Source: Coniochaeta sp. PMI_546
Taxonomy: Eukaryota; Ascomycota; Sordariomycetes; Coniochaetales; Coniochaetaceae
DNA: 64,000 bases
Reading direction: 5' to 3'
Assembly (NCBI GenBank): GCA_021432605.1
Contig: MU271160.1
Location: 310,001 to 374,000 of the forward strand
Part shown: piece by piece, positions 14,101 to 25,738 of the stretch
Position numbering within the stretch: the stretch's first letter is position 1
Layout: each line of letters begins with the position of its first letter
Position numbers and translations under genes: made by a program
Notes under the pieces: model-generated
What the model saw: only the letters and a program-made list of their open reading frames with translations
Told to the model about the DNA's origin: nothing
Database searches by the model: none

Positions 14101-16734
14101 CCTCCTCATCTCTGTTCTGCATCCTGCAACATGCCATGCAATGCACGTCCATGTTGCAGTGGGCTAGCAATAGCAACATCTGATGGAGATTTGCCAGTTT
14201 TCCTTCCTGTCGATTGGAAAGTAGGGAAGGGTTGGGCTGGGTCTACGAATCAAGATTGGGACCGGCCAACGTGGCTATCTTTGTTGGGGAACTGAATTCA
14301 GACAGACCCGGCTTGACACCAAACGGTGTGGCTGGATGAACCCCTCCATGATCTGATCCAAGAGCTCGCAATTTGATAAGCAAACTGGCAAAGGTGCTCA
14401 CGCTGCCGCTCAGAGCACTCACACGCAGCTCGCCGGATGGGTCCGGTGTATGCAGTGGTGCATGCTTGTGGCGGTGGGTGCCATGCAAGATATCGACAAT
14501 GTGGGAAGATGATGAGCCGCCAAGTGCATAAAACCTGCTGTGATATGTTGGTGGTTTCGCGATCAAGAGAGTGCTTCTTCACCGGTCGCTCGCCGTCTCA
14601 CCCACCTGATGTCCCGTCAAGGACATCACAAGTCTCGAATATCAGCTCTGTTCTGTCGCCAGTGCAATATCCGACGAGGAGGTTGCTTACTGTTTGACGC
14701 GGCGATTTCCAAGCAAAGACCGTACAATTAAAGATAACTGATCAATACAACCGCGCGTATACCCGTTGATTTCCGTCAGTGAACATCAGTACATTCTATT
14801 GGGAGTTCGGGCGGCCAGATCTCTTACGGAACCCCCAACAGGTGTGAGGCAAGTCGAGTCGAAACGATGCTTTGTCCATGTATATCACAGCTTTTTGGGC
14901 CCTCTTTTCATGCAGCCGTCTTTAGCCATTATGCAGCTTCCGCTTTCTTCGACTTGCGTTCCCCGTACTTTCATTGACCTTGACCGCTCCCGAGCACCAT
15001 TGTATAACTTCACCAAAGCGGCATGGCGCCGCGAAACCCTTCGCTGGATAATGCAAACAGATCTCACTATGGCGTTTTATCGATGCTTGATGGTTGATTT
15101 GAGCGGAGAAAAAGTGGACTGTGCACCATGTCTTTTAAAGAGTCCGGCAGTGTCTGGTCAGCGAAAGATGCTGCGACGGTCCAGCCAACCAGCTCGCCCC
15201 CAACTATCCATGTCGCCCTTGCTTACCATAGTAGAAGCGCTTGCATCGCGTTACATCAAGCCGGAAGTCTCCATAGCTCTAATCACAAAATCTCCGCCGG
15301 TGCATAATGGCCTACATGTAGGTCAGGTAACGGTCGCTGCATATCTCGTTATTAAAGAGCCATCTCGGCCTCGTATACGCCTGTATCGGCCGAGACTCGT
15401 TTCGCCACCAACACCAAGCCAGCGCGTAGTTCGTCCATCCCTGAGCCGTGGGCGCTTCCGGCTTGTCATCAGGCGAAGAACCCCAACCCGGGTCTCCGGG
15501 TGTCGGTGGCTGGCCGTACTAGCGGCTCTGCCGCAGTCCATCCTGTGCCCGGCCCTAGAAAGGATCGAGTGACATGTCACTTCTGAGATGCTGCGACGAA
15601 TGCTACGACAACAGAGCCCCATCACACTAGCGTCAAAACCTTGACATCGGCTCAACGACAACGGCTAACGTCGACCAGCACTGATTACCTACTGCACTAC
15701 AAGACCACTAGAGTCTAGAGTGCGGTTTGATGATGGGTTGCGAAGCACCCACCCAGCCACCTTCGCTTCCCTCACCGATGGTGTGGTGGAGGGTGGAGCA
15801 CGTCGTGCAGCGCCATCGCACGTCTTCACACCACCATCGAATGTGTCTGTGGAAGGAAAACAGGGTTATAGCCTGTGGAAATAAGGCCGCAGCTACAATC
15901 AACACCCTTCACAATCATGGTTGATGAGACGTTTGTGGCAACGGCGAGGGCGGCACGACGATCAGGGTCCTCGGGCCATGCTAGCAGAGCGGTCCCTTAA
16001 ACTTGGCGTGTGCGAGGTGTATACATTTCCAAATGGAGAACCCCGAGGGATTTTGACGACGTTCGTTCGAGCACCCTTCAAGATTTCCGGAAGCGGGCTG
16101 ACGTCGTAGGCTCGACTGTTTGACAAACTAGACTCTCCCGTTCGAGCGATGTGTATCTGATTGGTAGTAGGCGTTGTAAAAGCCGTTGATGGTCGTCCGT
16201 AGTGTATGTGGTGCTCTCATGCTCATGCTCGTGTTGTGGTTGTCGAACATCCGGCCATGACAAATAGGGGCAATTTCTTCCTCGCTGTAACGTCTTGAAG
16301 CGACGTCCACTAACACACACGTAGGTGTCAAGTATCGCTACGAATTACAGAGGAAGCATATAACGAGTCTCTCAAGGGTATCATCATGAACTGCACATTG
16401 CCCATGTAGCCTCTGTATACCATATCGAGCCGTTCCTCTACCAAAAGAACAACAAGGATTAGAACAGCAGCTGCAGGGCGGCCTCGTTGATAGCAATGAG
16501 ACACAGAGAATCTCGATCCGAGCGATACAAGCTCGACGGTTGGCTGTAACCTCTAACGCAGCACGCCACGACATGAGCTCAGGGTCTTTTGTGCACCACC
16601 GGTGAAGACTCCTGGACGCCGAGAGCGGTGCCGCTACACACTATTGCGTCATACTGGCACTGACCATTCGTGTCTCTATGGGCCTCGCTATGGTTGTATG
16701 GGAACACGATCTCACAAACGGTCGGCGCAACGGC

Positions 16735-16803
16735 AATATCAAAGGGACAGCATCGATGAGGAGTGAAGAAATATCAAAGGGACAGCATCGACGAGGAGTG
16801 AAG
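16735..16803. repeat. 35-bp direct tandem duplication
   Basis: Two adjacent copies start AATATCAAAGGGACAGCATC at 16735 and 16770 and differ by one transition (GATGAG versus GACGAG), so the duplication is fairly recent. It ends about 55 bp before the 5S rRNA relic at 16859. Confidence 0.9.
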
Positions 16804-16858
16804 GTCGACGATGCCGAAGAATGGGGACCTATAATCGGCTTCGAGGGCCTGAACTCCC

Positions 16859-16922
16859 ACGTACGACCATAGATACTGGAGAATTCGGGAACCCGTCCGC
16901 TCTCCCATAGGCAAGCCGGTAA
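16859..16922 (+). pseudogene. Truncated 5S rRNA relic
   Basis: The stretch reads ACGTACGACCATA, a gap, then CGGGAACCCGTCCGCTCTCC and CATAGGCAAGCC. This is the order seen in the 5' half of Pezizomycotina 5S rRNA: the TACGACCATA start, the CCCGTCCGCTC internal region and the AAGCC segment. After about 64 bases the match stops. The 3' half, which should carry a GGTGGGTGACCACC-type block, is absent, and no T-run terminator follows. Dispersed 5S genes and 5S pseudogenes are known in filamentous ascomycetes. The identification rests on remembered consensus rather than a computed alignment. Confidence 0.6.
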
Positions 16923-18101
16923 TTGAGTTCAACAACCGTGCAGCATCTCCGGCCAGGATGTGGAATTGGCCCAGTTCGGCCCTTAAGACGGTGTCTTTTT
17001 GGGTGGCCGTTTTCACCCTCCCTTGCCCCTTAATCGGCTCACTGAGCGTCTGTGGGCTCGGCCTGGTCATGCTTCTTTTCCTCTGCCGGGCTTTACACAC
17101 GGTAATACACCCAGCTGGTTCTGAATTCCCAGCTGGCTTCTGAGCCAACACACAGCGACAAAGACAACAATAGCACCGACCAAGAACCCAAGCTGGACAA
17201 AGGCGACGGGACAGCGTCTACTGGGCTGGAAGACTGTCGAAGCACAGCCAGCAACGACGATGTATGGCAATCCTCCTTGCTCTAATGATACGCTCTGCTA
17301 GTAGCGTCGGAGTGGCTCCAGATTCCATATTTTCTACAGCCTTGATGCGGAAGAGCACATTCTACTCAAGCCGTTCGTGGTCCCGGCCCTCTTCACAGCC
17401 ACTCTCGTGTCGTCTAAGATCACCGGTATCACAACTGGGTACTGCGGCTTCCATGAATACCGGAGGACGTGCCTCTTCTTCTCCGCCGCCTGCTAGCTGT
17501 CGTCTCTAGCCGCAACCCTGCCCAGCGACCCTGTCCTGTTCGCGGGGAGTGTGCTGGGTGTTTGGCTGGTGTTCCTGTCGGGCACGTGTGAGGCATCGTT
17601 TTGGGCGAATGTGGTGCCGATGGGGCTGGCTGCGAGTCTGATCTGGCAGCGGTGGTTGAGTTGCCAGTCGAAACTTTTCCTGTATGCGGAAAGTGTCTCC
17701 CAAGCTGACGCTTGACTACTGCAGGACGAGAGGTATGTAGATCCCCCGAAAGAGATCAGACGGGCGACTTCAGCAAGCTCTGGGAGGCACTGCCCAAGCC
17801 GCAGAAACCTACCTACCTTACGCACAGAGTTCCAAAGTTTTGCATCACCTGTATGGGGACAAATGGAAGCTGCTGGGGGTCCGGCGCCCGAGGCTTCTGT
17901 TCTTTTCTGACGTGCTCGATCCTCTCCTCTTTTCAAGACCTGACGGATATCCATCAACCCTTTTCGACGCCAATTCGCAACACCCCACTACCCATGTTCT
18001 TCTGTCCATACTCCCATTCAGAAAGCAGTTACTGTTCAGAGACTCGAGCAACATTCCGTTGATCTTTTCAGCCTGACGACAACAACACCCCCGATACAGC
18101 C

Positions 18102-19122
18102 ATGAAACGATGTCGGGCGTGGCTTCGGCTCCACGGCATCACGTCCAAGCGTCCAGCGCCTCGCAACAAAGCCGGTCCGGCTGGACATGACAGCGAACCA
18201 CCACCATATCACGACTTCCGCATCCCAAGCGACCCAGCGACAGATATTGCATCCATCACTTCAGCCATCAACACTGTTGCCATCAACACTGTTGCCATCG
18301 CGAAACCGTCGGCTCTCGTATCAGGGAACATTAAGAAGGTAGCCGAGGTGATATCCAGAATGGCTCATGCTGTCGCCACCACACCACATGCCCGGGACTA
18401 CCACAACTGGGGCAAGCCCGCGGATGGGCGCCGAGTCTGTGTTACAGGGACCGCCGAAGCTCTGATGACCGGCATAGACAATTATCTCGACATTGTCCTC
18501 ATGCAGCTAGCCTGGGGTGACGGTTATCTATTGCGATCATCGTTTCGTTCCAGGGACAACGCCCTCCAGTCCATATACATGAAGACCATCTATTCGCCGC
18601 TTGCATCGGCAAGCATAATCACGGAAAACTTTATTGCATTGGCCATCGGCATCGAATCGATCCTCAGCTTCATTCAGCCGGTGGCTTGCGTGCCAGCTGT
18701 CGCTGCCGCCATCACCAGCGCCCTGACCAATGTCGCCAAAGCAGTTGCGGCTGCACCGGAGGAATCGATGGTAGTTATTGCTGAGCTGTACGCCTCGTAT
18801 GCAGACCTCGCCGCCCACAGCATTGTCCGTGGCACTACCGCTGCACAGTCGCTGCGGGATGGGAGGGCTCTAGCCGCGTCAATAGCTGCATCCCACTCGT
18901 CAGGACTCAAGAGCAGTGCTGCAGACAAGAGTGTAAGTAGAGCTCGAAACGCTCTGCAAGGCCAAACTAACCAAGGATAAATAGTTCACCGAAACAACCA
19001 CGGCTGAGGACTCTGTGAAGCGACTGAAGAAACGGAAGGCCGCCCACGAGGTGCAAAGGCCCGGTCCGTTGACGCGCAAGGATCGATGGCGGAACTGTGA
19101 TTGTACCCCGATGCATCTGTAG
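18102..19122 (+). CDS. Hypothetical Ala-rich protein, two exons
   Basis: Exon 1 is 18102-18932 and exon 2 is 18985-19122, predicted 322 residues. The intron 18933-18984 is 52 bp with GTAAGT donor, CTAAC branch site and TAG acceptor. It falls between codons, and splicing moves the stop from 18980 to 19122. I do not recognise a family. Residues 1-40 are basic and Pro-containing. Residues about 48-275 are rich in Ala, Ser, Ile and Val and look helical. There is no signal peptide or clear membrane segment. The new C-terminus is strongly basic (KRLKKRKAAHEV, then TRKDRWRNC). A 15-bp direct repeat at 18266-18295 encodes a doubled INTVA. The canonical intron is the best evidence that this is a real gene. 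It stands alone at the edge of the gene-poor island. Confidence 0.55.
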
Positions 19123-19587
19123 CGAGGTTTCGTCTGGTCAGTCCTTCCAACCCCTGCTGCGTTGTTGAGTGTGTGTCTGTGTGCGGCACCGATGTTCTTC
19201 TTCTATTTTCAAATCAAACCTTTCGCTTTATTGAATGAATCGCCTCCTTTTCTCTCATGGTTGTGTTCTACACAGTATGGTAAGCCAATAACATCTTGAC
19301 ATTCTCACAAAGTTGGATACTTCCCGATCATGGTCATACAAGATGTCGAAGTCCATCGTCTGAGTAGTTAGGCCCATTCCTGGTGGCCATCTTCATTGAC
19401 GTGCGTGATACTCCCGGCGTGAGGCGCCGTAGCCGTGACCAGCTATCGCAGCACTAGAATCGCAAGCTCTCGCTTGGCGACCCATCTTTCTTCGAAGTGG
19501 CCAATTGAGTAGATATGCGATTTGCAGCAAGGGGACGCTAGTCGAACTACATCTACGATGTGACACGAGTCATCAAGCACTACCGTA
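19123..19587. other. Spacer between the orphan gene and tRNA-Ser
   Basis: Presumed 3' flank of the orphan gene. No further feature seen. Confidence 0.5.
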
Positions 19588-19668
19588 GGCAAAGTGCCAG
19601 AGTGGTTAATGGGTTAGCCTCGAAAGCTAATGGCTTCGGTCGCGCAGGTTCGAATCCTGTCTTTGTCG
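19588..19668 (+). tRNA. tRNA-Ser(CGA)
   Basis: Acceptor stem GGCAAAG pairs with CTTTGTC (one G-U pair) and is followed by discriminator G, the serine identity base. The anticodon stem TTAGC/GCTAA encloses loop CTCGAAA, so the anticodon is CGA and reads UCG. The long variable arm expected of serine tRNA is present. The T arm is GCAGG-TTCGAAT-CCTGT. There is no intron. A T4 run at 19674-19677 serves as RNA polymerase III terminator. The gene looks intact. Confidence 0.97.
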
Positions 19669-20268
19669 TACACTTTTGCCGTTTCTTTTGTAGTATTTCA
19701 CTCTTGACTACGACAAGGCGAAATGCGTCTGGTGATGGCTGACTGACGCAAAACCGGCAGACTGAAGCCAAACGGACAACCCCCCCTTATGCTGTGGCAC
19801 GGCGGCATCAATGTTGGCGACCTCTTTCCCGGCCTTGTTGGACATCTAAGTCCGCCTTTAGAAAATGAGAGTTTTTCCAAGCCAAATAGCAGAGCACCCG
19901 CAAAGGGCTCGTAGCTCGCCGGCTTTACATTCGGGGAACCTACCGCACTTGCCTACTCTCCACTGATGTGAAGGCATTGCTCACAAGGAGAAGCCGTATG
20001 CGGATGTATTCCTTTAGAACTTGCATAAGCGTTTTCCTGGCCCTGTAATAGGAGACCCTTTTAAGAGCAAGGTACGCAAGACCTATAGACAGACCAGGGC
20101 AACCTAGCTTCTGGTAGTTTCCTTCACACGATGTTGAGTTTTCTGAACGAGCAGAACAACGATTATAGATCCCTTGGCAACGAAATGACCTGGAGGCAAT
20201 AGAAATCTTAATATCGACACTCCTGTTGCAACTGCAGAGGAATTGTAAGGGACAAAAAGTGAAAAGAA
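19669..20268. other. Spacer between the two tRNA genes
   Basis: No gene recognised. The minus reading across 19940-20346 has no family features. Confidence 0.5.
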
Positions 20269-20285
20269 GGGGGGGGGGGGGGGGG
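20269..20285. repeat. Homopolymer run of 17 G
   Basis: Seventeen consecutive G on the plus strand. It lies two bases beyond the 3' end of the minus-strand tRNA-Val, so it is a C run between that tRNA and its first T-rich terminator. Its length is likely to vary between strains and between sequencing runs. Confidence 0.95.
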
Positions 20286-20287
20286 AA

Positions 20288-20360
20288 TGATCGTTGCAGG
20301 GGTCGAACCTGCGACCTTGTGCGTGTAAAGCACACGCTCTTACCACTGAGCTAAACGACC
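20288..20360 (-). tRNA. tRNA-Val(TAC)
   Basis: Acceptor stem GGTCGTT pairs with AACGATC, discriminator A. The D arm has AGCTCAGTGGTAAGAGC. The anticodon stem TGTGC/GCACA holds loop TTTACAC, giving anticodon TAC for valine GUA codons. The T arm is GCAGG-TTCGACC-CCTGC. It is 73 nt with no intron. Downstream on its strand there is first the C17 run, then TTCTTTT and TTTTT runs suitable for termination. Confidence 0.97.
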
Positions 20361-23254
20361 TACTTGATGAACAATGGGATTGATCAAACTTGAAGTGTAG
20401 ACAGAAAGCTTGTCCCTAGCACCCGGGGTCAAGCTTTCCAATCTTTCACGCCTAGACACGACCAGCTTGTTCCTTCCATATGGCCTTGCAAGCCACTGAG
20501 AGTAGGGGAAGACTTGTTCCTTCCCGACACACATTTCCTATTCCCCATTAGATGACTGTTCCGCGGGACTGTGTGCAATGAGCAGTCGCGGCAAGCGGAA
20601 AGAGTTGAGTCATTGGACCGTGAAATCCGCTTTGAGCCACTATACAGTGAACGTATCTCAAGCTGAGCAGACGAGGCTCATTCGACCATGTACTAGCATC
20701 CTTTGCCGCAAGTCTCCCGTATTCTGCAGTCAACAACAGACCAGACTAAGGCGCAATTACATCTGTCCTCAGCCTAATGTGCGGTTAGTCCCTAGTATAT
20801 GACTGCAGAGAGCTGATCGGTAATGTTCATGTGTGCCGGACACGCAGTGTGCCACCACTGGGCCGCCCTGGCCGGCAAGAATGGCTGGAGAGCGTGGTAC
20901 GCTTTGGGTCGATCTGACAGGGCCAGGATGGCTGAACCGGATGCCGGTGTACAAGTACAAGACAAAGCCGCTGTGCCAGAATTGCCCGCTCATATGCTTG
21001 TGTCTGAAGTCCAGGTAACCATGTAGGCTGTCTTTGACTTCCTTACGGAAGCCCATTTCGCATGCGTAAACCTCCACTCTGGAGCAATCAAGCTGACCCA
21101 TGCCAACTCAACTACCAGGGACCCAAGCCGAAGCGATAGATAATGCTGAGACAAAATGGACGAGGACTGGGTGGGCGGACCGACCTGTGCCAACAGGAGT
21201 CACAACGGACGCTTCCATGGGCCCAGATAAGTGCTTCGACATGGGGTAGAGTTGCGCACTGGCGAAGACTCTAAAGATAGGGATATGATGGACGAGGAGA
21301 AAAGTACTTTCAAGCTGTACCCCCGCGATTCTCCTTTTGGGTGAGCTTTTACGTCGTCGTTACAACGGCCTTGGCCTTCTCTATATTTAGGAGCAGGGTT
21401 GGCTGTTCATGGACCAACGTTGGCATGGCAAGGATGCCGAAGCCTCCGATTGCAGGTATTGCCTTTGACCTGTCCGCTGATGTTCGTTCTGAACAAAGAG
21501 CCGCATAACGCGAGGCGGTCGTGGCGCTCGAGGCAGCTCGAGGGGGGATATTGGGCGGGATGCGCCGTGGGACATGCTGTTTCCGCATACAAGAATGTTT
21601 CTGCTGCTCCGCTAAGAAGATGTTGAACGTAACGTGATGATGATGATGATGAAGCCGCCCGAATTCGTGCGTTGTTGCGCATCCGAGCAACTGGAGCGTG
21701 GGAGTTCAAAGCACTGGAGGTTGAAGTTGCGTCACGTGAAAAATAGCAGGGAGTTGAGCTGGACTAAGTGTAGTGTACGTCCAGAATGATAGTCGTCTGT
21801 GTCCAATGAAATGATTACCTGTCGTACTACCGCAAGGTGCCATGAGGTACCTTTGAGACAGAGAGACGGGCGAGGGTATTGCCATCAAAGGTCTCGACCG
21901 TCCATGAACTCTAGCCCAGTCCAAATGCGGACCGCCATAAAGAGCAATCGAAGACCGAGCGAGACGTGGAATGAGTCCCGTATCGAGCTACCGCTCTGTT
22001 GGGAATCTCACGGTCTTGTTGGAGCGCGCAGATAGCGGATAGCATATCTGAGAGGGCGAACCCCGCCAAAACAATGGGCGACAAGAATGACGATGGCTCA
22101 CAGTAGCGCTGTGGGACCCCATGTCATTTGCTGGGCAGATCCCCCTCCACGATCCCGGTCAAACTTGTCCTCCGCCATCCCCAGCAGTACAGTGCCCCTC
22201 TTTACCTCGATCCATCTGTAACGAGCTTGCTCTGCTTGCATCAGCTCGATCATCACACTCAATTCTCAACCAGCAATTGCAATCCTCACGTCGATTGTCT
22301 ACCCTACCGAATGCTTTGCTGCATTGTATACTGAGGACTGGTGCGTTTATATCCTACGCAATCTTCAATCGCCATTCGTACCTCTCCGCTAGCCCGGCAT
22401 CCCTTCGCCCTTTCTGCCATCTTCTCCAGGCCTTCTTACGAGTCGTGATTGACGCAATCGTGCGTTACCAACACCACGGTCTCCATACCTTGTACGGCCC
22501 CATCAACTCCTCCCGTACCCGTGCCGGGAGCTTCACTGTGTCACAACTCGTATCTACTGCCTTCTAGGTCTTTGAGCTGTGACTACCTCGCCAAAGTCAG
22601 CAAGCGGAAGAGCCCTGTGCGTCTAACACTATAAACAGCCGCACATACATATAGCTGTCAACAACGATCCAGACTCCTCCTAGTCCATCGAGACTGGCCT
22701 TCGCATTCCCCAATCAGACGCTGGGGAAAAATCACAGAAGACCGGTGGAGTGAAGCAACGAAGAGAAGAACAGAGCCCGCAAAAGGTTTGCGAAGCACGG
22801 ACGACTTCTCGGTGCGTTCCAAGACCGGCTTTGCATTCCATTCCTTGGGAGACAAAGCACTGTCTTCTCTCTTTGTTTTGGTGCGATCCGGTGCAAGGTG
22901 CTGCATCTCTGATCCATCCCCAAAATTGGACGTTGATCCTCTTCAAGCTGCGACGGCAAGTCTGCAGTGTTCCAAACAAGCAAAAGACATCAGCGAATTT
23001 CATCCCGAAAAGGCCAGCGCAAATACCTTGCTGTTGATCATAGTTTGGCGGAGCCGCAACTGTGCATCACCCGAACCTTAACCCTCAACTACCAATCAGT
23101 CTTTGGTCCTTTCCAAACTGTCTTGTCGGCTCTTTCTACGCGAGGCATATTCTGATCAGTCATATGCGACTGATTATCGCATCTGCGGCGCCCAGATTGT
23201 CCAATTGGAGCGGTTACCCCCGCTCTCCCCTTCCTCTAACAGCCTCTCGTCTTG
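20361..23254. other. Upstream region of the PKA gene
   Basis: No supported gene in 2.9 kb. From about 22130 to 23254 the plus strand is rich in C and T, as in long leaders of fungal regulatory genes. Several short ATG-initiated readings there (for example 22121-22567) could act as upstream ORFs if transcribed. A short ATG trinucleotide microsatellite lies near 21637-21652. Confidence 0.5.
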
Positions 23255-24944
23255 ATGCCTTCTCTCGGCTTTCTAAAGAAGAAGCGGACCAGAGAGCAAA
23301 ACTCTGATCCCTCGAATAGCAGCCAGCCGAACAGCCCGGTCACACCTACTGCCCCCAAGACCTTCGAGCCGAATCCCGTCCCTACCTTGCAAACGCAAAC
23401 TAGTGCTGGCTCGGCGACATCCCAGCTCGGCCCCGTGATCCAGCAAGGTCAGAGCAACCAGAGCCAACAGAGCCATCACAGCCAGCAAGGGGAACCGGCA
23501 GACAAACCATCAATGCATAATTCCCATCTACAACACCCTTATGTATCGCCGCCTCAACCGACACCCTCCCCCGGAACGCAGCCGCAGAACCTACCAAGGA
23601 TCGCGAACCTCATCAACCCTCCACAACAAGATGACTCGTCGCAGTCCTATCAACAGCAATTAGGGTCCAAGTTCCCGGCACCACCAGCCAACAACGGCGC
23701 GGCTGGGAACCAGCAATATCCTCCCATCATGTCTCAACCACAGCAACAACAGCAGCAGATCCAGGACCAGCCTCGCGTGACCAAGGGCAAATATTCGCTA
23801 GCCGACTTCGAGATACTGAGGACGCTCGGGACAGGTAGTTTTGGTCGCGTTCACCTGGTTCAATCGCGGCATAACCAGCGATTCTACGCCGTCAAGGTGC
23901 TGAAGAAGGCGCAAGTTGTGAAAATGAAGCAGGTGGAGCACACCAACGACGAACGGAAGATGCTAGGCGAGGTCAAGCATCCATTCCTGATCACACTCTG
24001 GGGCACGTTTCAGGATGCCAAGAACCTTTACATGGTCATGGATTTCGTCGAGGGCGGCGAACTGTTCTCTCTGCTGAGGAAATCTGGTGTAAGTTATGCC
24101 TCGAGCACCACTCCACTCCGTCACGCCATCGGCAGCGTATACTGACGCAAAGATCGACCAGCGATTCCCCAACCCGGTCGCCAAGTTCTATGCGGCGGAA
24201 GTAACGCTGGCTCTGGAATATCTCCATACGAGGAACATAATATACCGAGACCTGAAGCCTGAAAACCTGCTGCTGGACCGGCACGGGCATCTCAAGATAA
24301 CAGACTTCGGGTTTGCGAAGCGTGTCCCCGACAAGACATGGACGCTCTGCGGTACTCCCGACTATCTGGCACCTGAAGTCGTGTCCAACAAGGGATACAA
24401 CAAGTCGGTCGATTGGTATGTAATCCTGGCTTGCCCCAATCCGTCATTTTGAGCGTATTTTCTGACACTCTTCGGCGCAGGTGGTCGTTAGGGATCTTGA
24501 TCTACGAAATGTTATGCGGCTACACGCCCTTCTGGGACGGCGGATCTCCGATGAAGATCTACGAAAACATCATGAAGGGCAAGGTCAAGTACCCGGCCTA
24601 CATCAACCCCGACGCACAGGACCTGCTGGAACGGCTGATCACGGCTGATTTGACCAAGCGGCTGGGCAATCTTTACGGAGGCTCGCAGGACGTGAAGAGC
24701 CACCCGTGGTTCGCTGAAGTGACATGGGACCGGCTTGCCAGGAAAGACATCGACGCGCCATACACGCCACCGGTCAAAGCAGGCGCCGGAGATGCAAGCC
24801 AGTTTGACAGGTATCCGGAAGAAACCGAACGATACGGTCAACCTGGCTCGGATGAGTAAGTCTTCCATTGGTTGTTAGTTTCACCTTTGAGAGGTATCTG
24901 CTAACATTATGTCCAGCTATGGTCACCTGTTCACGGAATTCTAG
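23255..24944 (+). CDS. pkaC1: cAMP-dependent protein kinase catalytic subunit (PKA)
   Basis: Four exons: 23255-24088, 24162-24415, 24481-24855, 24917-24944, giving 496 residues. Residues 1-180 are a Gln/Pro/Ser-rich extension as in other fungal PKA catalytic subunits. The kinase domain runs from about 185. Visible are the Gly loop GTGSFG (192-197), AVK lysine 214, YRDLKPEN with catalytic Asp308, DFG Asp326, activation-loop Thr339 in TLCGTPDY, and APE at 348-350. The C-terminal tail ends YGHLFTEF, the PKA hydrophobic motif, and comes from a 28-base last exon. The AGC tail and the exact length of the kinase core separate it from PKC or Sch9. It phosphorylates Ser/Thr targets when cAMP releases the regulatory subunit. 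The first in-frame ATG was taken as start. Confidence 0.97.
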
Positions 24945-25738
24945 CATGACTTGGGTCACTGCGTCTCCGAAACTAAAGATCCCCATACCATATCTTGGAT
25001 ACTGCGCGTACAGGAATTCGTGTACGTGCGTTTTAAGCTACAGCACGGACAGACGGACATGCAGATGTGGAATCCGTCTATGGGAGTTACATCAGTTTAT
25101 TTTTTGTTTTACCAGCCTGACCTGTCTGATGGTGTATCAGGAGACTGTTGTGGGCCGTTGGTATCGGCCTTATGGTTAGCTGTCATGGAAGTTGGCTTGC
25201 ACTGGCAGGTTTTGGATGTTTGGTAAGGGGCGTGACTAACTGGAAAAAGGGTTCGGTGCCAGCGCCGGGATCATTGTTACTACCAGAGAATGCGGAGGAG
25301 GAAAGCACTACGCAGTATCAACCTACAAGTCATTACCATTCCGCCATATTCTGAGCCTACCTATGCTCACCACAAGCTGAAAAGCCTCGAGACACGATGC
25401 GGGGCAGTGAGCTGACCACATCTAAGTACCTAAGATACTGCATTACATAAGGTACAGTAGCTTCTTGTCGTACTTATCGATAAGGACCAGCCGTAACCCC
25501 GCCTCGGTTCTTAGAGCTGGGGTGGGGGCTCCACTGATACCCTTGCCCAGCCTCCTCCCCACAGCGGCAGGACTCCGGGCCGCCAACTGGGCGGACGAGG
25601 GCTGGCCCGGCCATCTCATCGCCTTTTCCCATGTCACGGGCGCTCGATGCAGCTTATGTTGCGTCGGGACTGGTCTGAATTTTCTCGTCCTCAATTCCTT
25701 CTCTCAATGACAATCAGATTTACTACATACCTAAGTCA
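24945..25738. other. Spacer between PKA and CorA-like genes
   Basis: 3' region of PKA and promoter of the next gene. ACCTAAG/AAGGTAC motifs occur at 25424-25455 and 25730. No gene seen. Confidence 0.5.

Larger units (their letters stand above)
3301..18101. other. Gene-poor island with no recognisable gene
   Basis: About 14.8 kb in which I recognise no protein family and no convincing exon-intron model. The longest open readings are 7700-8413 minus (237 codons, ATG), 10279-10929 plus (216), 13230-13790 plus (186, GTG start) and 14766-15572 plus (268, TTG start). None has a known motif, and each could be chance or a decayed gene. Base composition is mixed rather than strongly AT-rich, so the stretch does not look like a heavily RIP-mutated transposon block. 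It holds two short tandem repeats, a 5S rRNA relic, two copies of the TACACGTGTA palindrome and several AGGTAAGG-type motifs, listed separately. Confidence 0.5.
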
